Source of the DNA: Pelobacter propionicus DSM 2379
Lineage (GTDB): Bacteria > Desulfobacterota > Desulfuromonadia > Geobacterales > Pseudopelobacteraceae
Direction of reading: 5' to 3'
Assembly (NCBI RefSeq): GCF_000015045.1
Contig: NC_008609.1
Location: 1,054,001-1,118,000 of the forward strand
DNA length: 64,000 nt
A program made the translations under genes and the position numbers. Shown here one piece after another: positions 40,411 through 49,599 of this stretch; the stretch's first letter is position 1; every line of letters begins with the position of its first letter. A model generated the notes under the pieces. That model saw nothing but the letters and a program-made list of their open reading frames with translations, did not search any database and was not told the origin of the DNA.

Positions 40411-41307
40411 TTAGAATGACCAGATGGCCCTGAACATGCCTGCCTTGGTCTTGGTGGTGTTTTTTCCGGTGATACCCTGCTCGTACCAGGCGGCAAAGGA
40501 GAGCCGCTTGGTGATCTGGAACTGGTTGCCGACGCCGTAGGCCAGTTCGTTGTTGCTATGGACGACGATGTCCCCGGTATCCTTGTCCGTGCTGTTGCCC
40601 GTGGACTGGTAGTCCAGCTTGACGAACGGTTCCACCTGATTCATGAACTTGTAGGCGAATACCAGGTTGGCGAAGACCGTATCCTTCTGTTTCCTGTGCT
40701 CGCCGCCATGTTTGTAGTCGCCGCGGACTTTGTATCCGACGTCGCCGTCGAAGGTGAAGTTGCCCAGGACGTAGTTGGTCATGAAGGTGAAGTCATGATC
40801 CCAGGAGTGGGCGGAAAGCTCGTTATCGCCGAAGGGGATGTGCATCCAGTATTCCAGGCAGGTGACCCAGTTCTTGGTCGGCTTGGTCCAGACCACCAGA
40901 CCGGTCTGGGGGTCGAGCATGCCGCTCACGCTGTTGTCGTCTTTCATCGTGGCGTTTGCGTAACCCGCCACAGCCTCCCAGAGGAAGCCGACGTTGTCAA
41001 TGCCGTCGATCTTGAAGATGTGGGCCAGCTTGTTGACCGTCGCCACGGTGTTGCGGACGGAACTGTGGCCGTTGGTGTCCTTGCCCTTGAAGCCCTGGCT
41101 GTCGTCCCGGAAGAAGTTGTAGGAGAGCAGAAGGGTCTGCCCATTTTCCGGAATGTCGTCACCCACCGGCAACTGGTATTCGTGGGGGGCGATGACGACG
41201 TAGGGGATGCCGCCCGCCTCGGCCATCTTCGTGGCGGCGGACAGACAGATGGCTGAAAGCGATACAACAGCGATACCAAGGGAAAACTTTTTGAGGATAA
41301 AACGCAT
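40411..41307 (-). CDS. Outer-membrane transporter-like protein (phenol MetA-type family)
   Basis: From ATG 41307 (GGAGG upstream) the product has 298 residues with a signal peptide (FSLGIAVVSLSAICLSAATK). The rest alternates in short beta strands and ends in Phe (GMFRAIWSF), as expected for an outer-membrane barrel. Segments such as EAVAGYANATM, TCLEYWMHIPFGD and LSFAAWYEQGITGK fit the Phenol_MetA_deg family. It probably lets a small hydrophilic or aromatic-like substrate cross the outer membrane. First gene of the sigma-54 row. Confidence 0.75.
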   Translation of the reverse strand: MRFILKKFSLGIAVVSLSAICLSAATKMAEAGGIPYVVIAPHEYQLPVGDDIPENGQTLLLSYNFFRDDSQGFKGKDTNGHSSVRNTVATVNKLAHIFKIDGIDNVGFLWEAVAGYANATMKDDNSVSGMLDPQTGLVVWTKPTKNWVTCLEYWMHIPFGDNELSAHSWDHDFTFMTNYVLGNFTFDGDVGYKVRGDYKHGGEHRKQKDTVFANLVFAYKFMNQVEPFVKLDYQSTGNSTDKDTGDIVVHSNNELAYGVGNQFQITKRLSFAAWYEQGITGKNTTKTKAGMFRAIWSF

Positions 41308-41641
41308 AGAAGAACCTCCATGGTGTGTAGTGTGTCGTCTGGACGGGATGCTGATGCTGACTGGTTGCCCTGCTGTGATGCTCACTGGCCGGTCGGACAG
41401 CCTCCTGATCACCGGTGACGGTCGTTCCCGCGACAGGGGAAAGAGTCCCTTGCGCTTCATCATGTACGCTCCTTTGGGTCTGATTGTTCCATCGCCTGAT
41501 GGATCGGGGCACGGTTCCGTTCATGCGCCCAGGGGGGGAGGTGAGGGAAGTCGCGCCGCCCGTTATCAGGAGATTGGTGACAGACTGTTGATTGCTGTGT
41601 GTCCTGTTCTTTTGTAAAACGACTTTTTGGATTTGGGTAAG

Positions 41642-41657
41642 AGCAACACGTGTACCA
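41642..41657 (-). promoter_or_regulatory. Sigma-54 promoter of the butanediol row
   Basis: On the minus strand TGGTAC-ACGTG-TTGCT has GG and GC 10 bases apart and a perfect -12 box. Transcription should start near 41630, upstream of both possible starts of the porin gene. Confidence 0.75.
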
Positions 41658-41800
41658 AGGGAGGTCGCTGTTTTTGTTGTGGTTCTGCAAGATGTTGTAA
41701 TACTGTCCGATTTTTTTTTACTGCCGGGGGATTGATGGTGGGGCTGGCGCCCGGGGATCGATGTAACGCTGTGCCCGGGCCGGGATCGTGGGTGCGGCCT

Positions 41801-42018
41801 GCAACACCTGTCTCAGGGGGGCGTGGTTTACTAGAATGTGGTTTTGCTTTTTGTCGGTTCCAGGGATGCGGTTTTCGTGGGTCGATGCCGTTGGCCGGGA
41901 GGCGGTATCGCGGCTCAGGCGGTTCCGGGGGCGGAAAAAAGCGGTTTTCCGTCGGCTCTGTTGCGGAATGGAACAGTGTCTGGCCGGATTGATGCACCTG
42001 TATCGCAACAGGTGTTGC
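41801..42018. promoter_or_regulatory. Activator-type dyads upstream of the butanediol promoter
   Basis: GCAACA-CC-TGTCTC lies at 41801-41814, about 145 bases before the promoter. A perfect palindrome GCAACA-GG-TGTTGC lies at 42005-42018, with an adjoining weaker copy at 41991-42004. They share the form seen before acoA and thiC. Only the two listed spots within this span are meant. Confidence 0.6.
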
Positions 42019-42211
42019 AGGGTGGGTGTGCGATGTCACGCATGACGGGACAGGGAGCCGTGCGCAGGAGAAGAACGGCCTGGCTGAAGAATGTTGTGGA
42101 ACAGATGAGGGAACAGGTGCCGATGGTGGTGCCGGGAGGGAGACAGGGCTGCGGGATAGCGGCGTCCGGGGCGGCGAACGACGCGCGCCGCCCCGGACGA
42201 ACAGACACGTT

Positions 42212-43408
42212 TTACTGCGCTTTCAGCCCGGCCTCCTGTGCCAGCCCGGCCCATGCCGGCAGGCTCCGCTCGATGACCGCCCGGTCCACGCAGTAGGCGA
42301 TCCTGAAGAATCCGGGCGCGCCGAAACCGGCCCCCGGAACCAGCAGGATATGGTGCTTCTGGGCCAGCTTGACGAAGGCCACGTCGTCGGCCAGGGGGGA
42401 TTGGGGGAAGAGGTAGAAGGCGCCGTCCGGTATGACCATCTTGAACCCCAGGGCGGTCAGCTCCCGTACCAGCAGGTCCCGTTTGTCCTGGTAGGCGGCG
42501 ATGTCCACCGACTCGTCCTGCAGATTGGTCACCAGCCGCTGCATCAGCGCCGGCGCGTTGACGAAGCCGAGCACGCGGTTGCTGAACACCGCCCCGGCCA
42601 TGAACTGCATGACCGTGTCCATACGCGGGTTGGCCGCCAGGTAGCCGATGCGCTCTCCCGGCAGGGCCAGGTCCTTGCTGTGGGAGGTGACGATGACGGA
42701 ACTCTCGATCAGCGGGAAGATGTTGGGTACCTGCTTGCCGTCATAGGCGATGCGCGCGTAGGGCTCGTCGGAGATGACGTAGATCAGGTGGCCGTTGCGC
42801 TTGTGCACCTTCTTCACCACCTCTCCCAGCCTGGCCAGGCTCTCGGCGGGGTAGATCACGCCGGTGGGGTTGTTGGGGGAGCAGATCAGGATGGCGCGGG
42901 TCTTGAGGGTTATGGCCTGTTCTATGGCTTCGATGTCCAGCTGGAACGTCTGGTGATCGGTCCAGACCGGCACCGGTACGCCGCCGTGGTTGTCGATGTA
43001 GAATTTGTACTCCACGAAATAGGGGGCCAGGATGATCACCTCCTCGCCCGGGTTGAGGATGGTCTTGAGCACCACGTTCAGCGCCCCGCCAGCGCCGCAG
43101 GTCATGATCACGTGCTCGGCGGTCAGGTCGATGCCCGAGTCCCTGGCTAGTTTGGCGGCAACGGCGGCCCGGGTCTCGGGGTAGCCGGCGTTGTTCATGT
43201 AACGGTGCATGCCGGGCAGCGGATTCCGAGCCAGTGCCAGCAGTTCCTCCTGGAATGCCTGGGGAGGCTCCACATCCGGATTGCCCAGGGTGAAGTCGTA
43301 GACGCTCTCGTCGCCGAACTCCCGACGCAGGCGCTCTCCCTCCTCGAACATCCTGCGGATCCAGGAAGATTTTGAGATGTGGCTGGCGATCTTGGTGGCA
43401 ATGGCCAT
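42212..43408 (-). CDS. Class I PLP-dependent aminotransferase
   Basis: From ATG 43408 (GGAGG upstream) the protein has 398 residues. PLP-site motifs are CGAGGALNVVLKTI, CSPNNPTGVIYP, ISDEPYARIAYDG and the Schiff-base Lys in TSHSKDLALPGERIGY. It resembles aspartate/alanine-type aminotransferases of subgroup I. It probably takes part in amino acid metabolism. Frames that start further upstream lack similarity. Confidence 0.9.
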   Translation of the reverse strand: MAIATKIASHISKSSWIRRMFEEGERLRREFGDESVYDFTLGNPDVEPPQAFQEELLALARNPLPGMHRYMNNAGYPETRAAVAAKLARDSGIDLTAEHVIMTCGAGGALNVVLKTILNPGEEVIILAPYFVEYKFYIDNHGGVPVPVWTDHQTFQLDIEAIEQAITLKTRAILICSPNNPTGVIYPAESLARLGEVVKKVHKRNGHLIYVISDEPYARIAYDGKQVPNIFPLIESSVIVTSHSKDLALPGERIGYLAANPRMDTVMQFMAGAVFSNRVLGFVNAPALMQRLVTNLQDESVDIAAYQDKRDLLVRELTALGFKMVIPDGAFYLFPQSPLADDVAFVKLAQKHHILLVPGAGFGAPGFFRIAYCVDRAVIERSLPAWAGLAQEAGLKAQ

Positions 43409-43667
43409 GGCTGTTCCCTCCGAGGCATGTATTCTGGTATGATGCCCGACACTATACACACCGAAACCGGGAGAACTCAATGGAAAATCCCCTCCATCCC
43501 CCTGGCCTGCAGCCTGCTGCGGGGTGCAAGGCACGGTGGCAGCAGACCTTTCAGGTGCCAGGCTTCTCTCCGGCCGCAATGAATCCTGGCCTTGCGGACC
43601 CCTGCCGCGGCGCGCAGAGGGAGCCGGCCGTGGAGTGCTCTGCGCACCAGTCCCCGGAGTATGCGCC

Positions 43668-44558
43668 GTGAACCTGGTGTCTGCACTGCAGGCCATTGCG
43701 GGGCGCATCGGTTCCCGCTCATCGGGGGGGCAGGTCGACCTGCTGCGCTACCTCCCGCTGAGCGAACGGAGGGGGCACCTGTATCTGGTTGGGGACCTGC
43801 ACGGTGAATACGGCTCTCTGATGCTGGCGCTCAAGGCTTTGTCGTTCAATCCTGCGCTGGATCGGGTCCTGTTCACGGGTGACATGCATGACCGTGGCAG
43901 GAATTCGGCCGCCTGTCTGGAACTTTTACGCCAGCCCTGGGTCGATTCGGTGCTGGGGAACCATGAACTGATGCTGCTGAACAGTGTCGACGATGACGGT
44001 TCCCTGTCCAAAACCAGGAACAGCATGTATGCGGGCTGGATGGCCAATGGAGGGGAGTGGATCGAGGAGACGTCGCGGGAAGAGAGGAGCGCATGGCGCC
44101 GGCGCATCTTGGAGCGCGTTCCGCTCTACTGGATCGTTGAGCGCAGGGACGGCAGGCGGGTGATGGTCTGCCATGCCGAGACCGACCCGCTGCTGCTCCC
44201 CGATGTGGTGGGACTCAGGAACATGCCGGTTTCCCTGGGGGCACTGCACTCAAGCCCCACCCTGTGGGGACGCCACACCCTGGCAGTTAGCGTTGATGAA
44301 ACCATCTCTTCCCAGCGGAAAAAACAACTGTTGCCGCCCCTGGAGGGTGCCCTCTTTGCGGTGCATGGGCACAGCCAGCTAAAATTGGCCTCCTGGGTCG
44401 CCAACCGGCTCTTCATCGACACCGGTGCCGTGTACGGGAACCTGTTGACGTTGGTTGATGTGGATCACGCATTGCCCGGGCGTCCCGGTGGGGTGCAGGC
44501 TTGGGATATTGCATCGGAAAAGCTGATCGGCTATGCTGCCACGAATTTGCTGTTCTGA
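43668..44558 (+). CDS. Calcineurin-like metallophosphatase
   Basis: Starting from GTG 43668 (GGAG upstream) the product has 296 residues. The metal-binding signature is complete: VGDLHGE, FTGDMHDRG and LGNHEL, later HGHSQ. It belongs to the PPP-like group (PrpA/PrpB, ApaH). The substrate, phosphoprotein or dinucleoside tetraphosphate, cannot be told. Divergent from the aminotransferase gene. Confidence 0.82.
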   Translation: MNLVSALQAIAGRIGSRSSGGQVDLLRYLPLSERRGHLYLVGDLHGEYGSLMLALKALSFNPALDRVLFTGDMHDRGRNSAACLELLRQPWVDSVLGNHELMLLNSVDDDGSLSKTRNSMYAGWMANGGEWIEETSREERSAWRRRILERVPLYWIVERRDGRRVMVCHAETDPLLLPDVVGLRNMPVSLGALHSSPTLWGRHTLAVSVDETISSQRKKQLLPPLEGALFAVHGHSQLKLASWVANRLFIDTGAVYGNLLTLVDVDHALPGRPGGVQAWDIASEKLIGYAATNLLF

Positions 44559-44659
44559 TTCCGTGGCATGGTCAGGGACGTTGCGTGTCCCCGTCCGTTC
44601 GCCACTTCCCGCGATGAAGTTTTGTTGATGCTGCTCTGGAACATTTCAAGGACAGCCTG

Positions 44660-44902
44660 ATGATCCAGTCCATGCTCAAGGCTGTCCGGCCGGTGGTTGT
44701 GGGGCTGCTGCTCTGGACCGCCTACGACATGGCCTACACCGTCTTCGGCGTGAATAAGTTCGGCCTGACCGGGGCATTGACCATGGGGTGGGACAAGCTG
44801 CTCTTTGTGCTGGTGTCGTTTCTGGTGCTGACCATGACCGAGATCAATCCGGCGTTTGTCATCTTCGGGGCCGTGGTGCTGGGCGGGGTGCTGTATCGCT
44901 AG
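44660..44902 (+). pseudogene. Fragment of a chromate transporter (ChrA C-terminal part)
   Basis: The 80 codons give two or three hydrophobic segments and the pattern VRPVVVGLLLWTAYDM...INPAFVIFGAVVLGGVLY. This matches the last helices of ChrA-type chromate ion transporters, which have about 190 or 400 residues. Upstream parts are missing, so I take it as a leftover; a functioning small membrane protein is an alternative. Confidence 0.55.
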
Positions 44903-44938
44903 TCCGGGCATGCCATGCAACAAGGAAGAGAGGTGGGG

Positions 44939-45766
44939 ATGAACGATATGGAACATATGACACTCAGCGACAAGTACCAGCGCCTGAGGGACATTATTGC
45001 CGGGATGGGGGGGGGCGTGATCGCTTTCTCGGGTGGCGTCGATTCCACCTTCCTGTTCGCCGTTGCGGTTGACGTGCTGGGGGGCAATGCCCTGGCAATC
45101 ACGGCCAGCTCGGCAACCTATCCCCAGCGGGAGCTGCTGGAGGCGCGGGAGTTAGCCTCCCTGATCGGTGGTCGTCACCGCGAGATCGCCTCCGAGGAGC
45201 TGGATATCCCGGAGTTTCAGGACAACCCCCGTGACCGCTGCTACTACTGCAAGCGGGAACTGTTCGGCAAGCTGCGGGAGATTGCCGAACAGGAGGGGCT
45301 GCCCCACCTGCTGGACGGCTCCAATCTGGACGACCTGAATGACCACCGTCCCGGCCGCCGGGCCGCCCAGGAACTGGGGGTGCGCAGCCCGCTGGAGGAG
45401 GCGGGGCTGACCAAGGACGACATCAGAAGGCTCTCCCAGGCCCTGAAGCTGCCCACCTGGAACAAGCCGGCCTTTGCCTGTCTCTCCAGCCGCTTCCCCT
45501 ATGGCACCGCCATCACCCCTGAACGGGTCGGCAAGGTCGGGCAGGCCGAGGACGCATTGTATGAACTGGGCTTCCGCACCCTGCGCGTCCGCTATCACGG
45601 CGACGTGGCCCGCCTGGAACTGGGGGAGGCCGAGTACGCCGCCGCCACCGGGCCTTTGCGGGAGAAGGTGATCCGTTGCGTGAAAGAGGCGGGCTTTAGC
45701 TATGTGGCGGTGGACCTGCTGGGGTACCGCAGCGGCTCCATGAACGAGACGGCGCCGTCCGGATAA
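44939..45766 (+). CDS. larE: ATP-dependent sacrificial sulfur transferase LarE
   Basis: The 275-residue protein has the PP-loop IAFSGGVDSTFL, a CYYCK motif and RSPLEEAGLTK. LarE adenylates the pincer nucleotide precursor and gives up sulfur for the nickel pincer cofactor of lactate racemase. No larB or larC lies next to it here. The ATG at 44939 follows GAGAGGTGGGG. Confidence 0.88.
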   Translation: MNDMEHMTLSDKYQRLRDIIAGMGGGVIAFSGGVDSTFLFAVAVDVLGGNALAITASSATYPQRELLEARELASLIGGRHREIASEELDIPEFQDNPRDRCYYCKRELFGKLREIAEQEGLPHLLDGSNLDDLNDHRPGRRAAQELGVRSPLEEAGLTKDDIRRLSQALKLPTWNKPAFACLSSRFPYGTAITPERVGKVGQAEDALYELGFRTLRVRYHGDVARLELGEAEYAAATGPLREKVIRCVKEAGFSYVAVDLLGYRSGSMNETAPSG

Positions 45767-45849
45767 CGAAACCGGTGCGTGCCGGAATGGGCAGCTTGCC
45801 CGACGGACGCGAAATTGAACGAATGTGAGCATGAGGAGTACATGAAATC

Positions 45850-46443
45850 ATGAACTGTGCGAATTGCAGGGACTACGCCTGTTACACCGAGGGGCGCAAC
45901 TGTGCGGGGCTTTCGGATGATCAGTCGCTTGGTCTTTATGACGATGGTGATCGGCGGATCATGGAAGTTGCCGGCTCGGTGGAGGCCAGGCACTACATGA
46001 AAATGTGCCGTCTGGAGGAGAGCGCAGAATGTGCCAGGCAGTTGGGGGCACAAACCATCGGCCTGGCGTTCTGCATCGGGCTGGCAGAGGAGGCCAGGCT
46101 GATCTCGGCGTACTTTGAGAAGTCCTTCACGGTGCATTCCGTCTGCTGCAAGGTGTGCGGCACTGGAAAGGACAAGCTCGGTCTGGAGCAGATCAAGCCG
46201 GGAACGCGGGAAGCCATGTGCAATCCCAAGGCCCAGGCCGCCATGCTGGCCGATGCGGGTACGGAGCTTAACTTCACCATCGGCCTCTGCGTGGGGCACG
46301 ACATGCTGTTCAACGCCGCCTCCACTGTCCCGGTGTCCTGCCTGGTGGTGAAGGACCGCCTGCTCTCCCACAACCCGCTGGGCGCGGTCTACTCGCGCTA
46401 CTGGCGCAGACGGCTGGGGATCAACCCGACGGGGCAGGTGTAG
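45850..46443 (+). CDS. DUF1847 Cys-rich metal-binding protein
   Basis: The 197-residue protein begins MNCANCRDYACYTEGRNC and has further Cys at CRLEESAEC, CCKVCGTG and CNPKAQ, plus FTIGLCVGHD. This is the DUF1847 layout, expected to bind a metal or iron-sulfur cluster. The function is unknown. A three-codon frame (ATG AAA TCA TGA) overlaps its start and may couple translation. It follows larE by 83 bases and may be in one transcript with it. Confidence 0.82.
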   Translation: MNCANCRDYACYTEGRNCAGLSDDQSLGLYDDGDRRIMEVAGSVEARHYMKMCRLEESAECARQLGAQTIGLAFCIGLAEEARLISAYFEKSFTVHSVCCKVCGTGKDKLGLEQIKPGTREAMCNPKAQAAMLADAGTELNFTIGLCVGHDMLFNAASTVPVSCLVVKDRLLSHNPLGAVYSRYWRRRLGINPTGQV

Positions 46444-46637
46444 CGCCAAGGCCTGAATAGCGGTGGCACAGTTCAGTTCTCTTTTTGGTGTGCCGAGCTC
46501 GCACGGGGGCATGTTGAAACATTCAATGCCGTTGGTTCCCTAACGCTGAAAACAGCGTCGGCTTGCCAGCAGCAAAGCCACTCCCCTGCTGTTGGAGCAT
46601 CTGGTCACATGAACCGGGGTTTCCTGATGGGCAGTGG

Positions 46638-48320
46638 TTAATCGCGTCTTCCCTTGCGTACCTCTTCCTTGATGCGCTGGATATGCCCGCGGCCCAGGGC
46701 CTTAACCTCGCAGCCCAGCTCGAAATAACGGCGGATAGTCTTGTCGGAGAGTATTCCGAAACAGTCGATCACCGCCAGCGGCTTGCCGGTCCAGTCGATT
46801 ATCTCTTCCGGCTCCAGCTTCAGGTACGGGGAATGGGGAACGGCGAAGACAACCGCTTCGACACCCTTGAGCGCTTCGGCAAGGTCGCTTTGGACCCGTA
46901 TGTTCTGCAAACCGTCCTGGTTGCGGAAGAAGCGCTTCCAGGATTGCCCGGGTGCGGGATAGTCGTCCTGGTTCTCCAGTTCATGCCAGTGGTCCACGTA
47001 GGGGTCGTGCACGCGCATCTCCGCGCCCATCTCGGTCAGTTTGCGGACAACCATTTCGCTGCCGCTGTACCGGGTGTCGCCCACGTCCTGGCGGTAACTT
47101 GCCCCGCATATCAGGACGTCCGCGCCGGCAATGTACCGTCCCATGTTGCGCAGCGCATCCCGGGTGAGTTGCGCCACATGCAGCGCCCGTGTGTCGTTGA
47201 TATCGATTGCCAGGGGAGTGATCTTGAAAATGCTCTCCCCATCCTCGAAGCCCAAGATGTGACGGTAGGACCAGTAGCCGAGGCCTCCGTCCTTGGGCAG
47301 GCAATAGCCGCCGATCCCGGGGCCGGGGAATATCATGTTGCTGTGGGTGGGGCGCATCTTGATGGCGTCGATCACTTTTGTCAGATCCACCCCGTTTCTT
47401 TCGGCGAACAGGCTCCATTCGTTCAAGTAGGCCAGGATCGTCGCCCGGTAGGAGTTTTCGACAATCTTGGTCGTTTCCGACTCGATGGGCCGGTCCATGA
47501 CCGTCAGCGGATACTCCTTGGTATTCAGCACCTCCTTGAGAAACTTCACCACCCTCTTTTTCGCTTCGGCGTTGCAGCCGGAGCAGACCCGCCAGAAGTC
47601 ACGGATACTTGAGACATAGTGCCTGCCGGGCATGACCCTTTCGAAACTGTGGGCGAGGAGTGGTACGGAATCGATGCCGCGCGCGGCAAACGCCTTCTTG
47701 AGGATCGGCCAGGCAACGAACTCGGTAGTGCCCGGCGCAACCGTCGTCTCGATCAGCACCAGGCAGGAGGGTTGGATGCGCATGCCGATGGTGCGCATGG
47801 TCGTTTCCAGGGCAGCCATGTCCGCTTCTCCGGCACGCATGTTGCCGAGGCTTTTCTTGCTGTAATCGCACTGGACGTCTACCACGACGCAATCCGCCAG
47901 CTTGATGCAGTCGCAGGAGTAGGTGGCGACAAGGGTCTTCTTCTCCAGTACGCAGCGCTTGATGATCTCCTCGACTTCGGGGTCTTCCGCCTTGACGGGA
48001 GGTTCGCCCCGGTTGATCAGCGGGATTTTCCAGAAGCTTCGGGTACTGGGCCTCTGGCACCCGATGACGAATTTGGACGGGTGCCCCCCCTTGCTTTTGG
48101 TGTCGGCAATAATGGCGGCCATGACCGCGCCCACGAATCCCACCCCCATTACCACCACGATTTCCTTGCCTTCCGCCCGCGCCTTGACAACGAGTTTTTC
48201 GACGCGTTGGAACTCCTCTGCATATTCCTCCTTGCGTGGTATGGCGAATTTTTCTCCTGCCGGGCTGACTGAATACTCTACTGTTGTTTTTGGTGCGTCG
48301 GAAGTCGCATTTTTTGTCAT
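46638..48320 (-). CDS. Long nucleotide-sugar dehydrogenase (UDP-glucose/GDP-mannose family)
   Basis: From ATG 48320 the protein has 560 residues, about 100-130 more than usual. The Rossmann motif VVMGVGFVGAVMAAII comes only near residue 60, after an N-terminal extension. The catalytic Cys is in GPGIGGYCLPKDGG. It has AKKRVVKFLKEVLNT and the C-terminal ICGASYRQDVGDTRYSG. The exact sugar is unclear; it may belong to an unusual surface polysaccharide pathway. No polysaccharide genes are next to it. Confidence 0.85.
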   Translation of the reverse strand: MTKNATSDAPKTTVEYSVSPAGEKFAIPRKEEYAEEFQRVEKLVVKARAEGKEIVVVMGVGFVGAVMAAIIADTKSKGGHPSKFVIGCQRPSTRSFWKIPLINRGEPPVKAEDPEVEEIIKRCVLEKKTLVATYSCDCIKLADCVVVDVQCDYSKKSLGNMRAGEADMAALETTMRTIGMRIQPSCLVLIETTVAPGTTEFVAWPILKKAFAARGIDSVPLLAHSFERVMPGRHYVSSIRDFWRVCSGCNAEAKKRVVKFLKEVLNTKEYPLTVMDRPIESETTKIVENSYRATILAYLNEWSLFAERNGVDLTKVIDAIKMRPTHSNMIFPGPGIGGYCLPKDGGLGYWSYRHILGFEDGESIFKITPLAIDINDTRALHVAQLTRDALRNMGRYIAGADVLICGASYRQDVGDTRYSGSEMVVRKLTEMGAEMRVHDPYVDHWHELENQDDYPAPGQSWKRFFRNQDGLQNIRVQSDLAEALKGVEAVVFAVPHSPYLKLEPEEIIDWTGKPLAVIDCFGILSDKTIRRYFELGCEVKALGRGHIQRIKEEVRKGRRD

Positions 48321-48808
48321 CCTGGATACCTCCCTGGAAAAAGTTGGCACATACGAAAACATGAAAAATCCGCAGCCACATTTCCAAAAATGAACGGACC
48401 CGATTCGGGGCGCGGGGATTTTATACAAGACTACCACTTCCTCGCCTTTGGGCCACGCCTTGGGGGAAAAGTGTCCCTGTCTGTGGCTCCTCCATTCGTT
48501 CGACATGCGTGTATCGCCCACCTGCCTGCCGCTCCGCTCGTGTTTCCGCAAGACGGTCAGCCCGTTTTTTGTGGAGAGCGTCAGGACGTTTTTCCCGGTG
48601 CCGGGCAGGACGAACAGGGGGCGACTTTTATAAACCGGTCGTCATGACCGGCACGGTGCGCCCGTACGTGTTTACTTTTACGACCCGCTGCGTGGTGTGG
48701 TAGTGGGATTTCTGTCGCAATGACTCATGCGATTCGCGCCATGAAGGAAGGATACTAGGAGAGGGGTTGCCTGGGGGTGATGCGGGGGATTCACCTATGC
48801 TGCGTCCC
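48321..48808. other. About 490 bases without a gene
   Basis: Lies between the sugar dehydrogenase start and the LysE gene end, both on the minus strand. A small hairpin CCGGTC-GTCAT-GACCGG lies near 48633. The promoter of the dehydrogenase gene should be here but is not recognised. Short frames are not convincing. Confidence 0.5.
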
Positions 48809-49420
48809 TTATCTCTCGGAAAAAGCCAGGTGGAGTCCCAGGCCGGCGAAGGCGGCGGCAAAGCTCCGGCGCAGCCAGGCCTGGACCCGTGCCGACTCGA
48901 TCACCACCCCGCGGAACTGATGGGCGAGGAGCCCATAGACCACGAACACCGCGAAGGTCATGGCCATGAACACGCCGCTCAGGAGCAGCAGCTGGGGCAG
49001 GGGGCTGGCGACGGGGGTGACGAACTGGGGGAGGAAGGCGAGGAAGAAGATCGTCAGCTTGGGGTTGAGGATGTTCAGCAGCACTCCCCTGAACACCAGG
49101 GATAGGGCGGAGTTTTGTCGCGGGGCGTCGTCCAGGGCGAATGCCGACCGGTCCTTCCAGGTGGCCCAGGCGATGTACAAGAGATAGGCGACCCCGGCGT
49201 ACCTGAGGGTCTGGAAGGCCAGGGCGCTGGTATGCATGAGGGCTGTCAGGCCGAGGATGGTTGCCAGCAGGTGGGGGACGATCCCGGCGGTGCAGCCGAG
49301 GGAGGCGTACAGAGCGGCTCTTCGTCCCCGGGTGATGCCGGTGGAAACGGTGTAGATGACGCCGGTACCCGGGATGAGTACCACGACGAGGGAGGTGAGC
49401 AGAAACTGCACGCTGATCAT
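48809..49420 (-). CDS. LysE/RhtB family exporter
   Basis: The 203-residue protein has five or six membrane segments and the family start FLLTSLVVVLIPGTGVIYTVSTGITRG. Later segments are LNILNPKLTIFFLAFLPQFV and FGVFMAM-like helices. It should export an amino acid or homoserine lactone type compound at the inner membrane. The ligand cannot be told. Confidence 0.9.
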   Translation of the reverse strand: MISVQFLLTSLVVVLIPGTGVIYTVSTGITRGRRAALYASLGCTAGIVPHLLATILGLTALMHTSALAFQTLRYAGVAYLLYIAWATWKDRSAFALDDAPRQNSALSLVFRGVLLNILNPKLTIFFLAFLPQFVTPVASPLPQLLLLSGVFMAMTFAVFVVYGLLAHQFRGVVIESARVQAWLRRSFAAAFAGLGLHLAFSER

Positions 49421-49477
49421 GGGCGGCCTCCGGTTGATGAGGGGGATAGTACCTTGTAACGCTTATTTTTTCGCACC

Positions 49478-49557
49478 AAACCCCTCCAAACCTCCCCTTA
49501 TCAGGGGAGACTTAAAGGCTTCCCCCCTGACAAGGGGGGACTGAGGGGGGGTGGTTT
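49478..49557. repeat. REP-like palindromic element
   Basis: Two nested palindromes are present: CCTCCCC...GGGGAG near 49490-49508 and CCCCCCTGACAAGGGGGG at 49522-49539, enclosed by AAACCCCTCC and GGGGGGTGG. This looks like the short interspersed palindromic repeats common between genes. No other copy is seen in this window. Confidence 0.55.
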
Positions 49558-49599
49558 TAGATGTTACGCGGTAGTAGGACGATTCCCCGTGAATGATGG

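Larger units (their letters stand above)
41308..42211. other. 900-base regulatory region of the butanediol row
   Basis: No gene is supported apart from an in-frame upstream extension of the porin gene: ATG-ATG at 41463, preceded by AAAGGAG. The region holds a sigma-54 promoter (41642-41657) and dyads at 41801-41814 and 41991-42018. Long GC-rich frames here lack protein-like composition. Confidence 0.6.
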
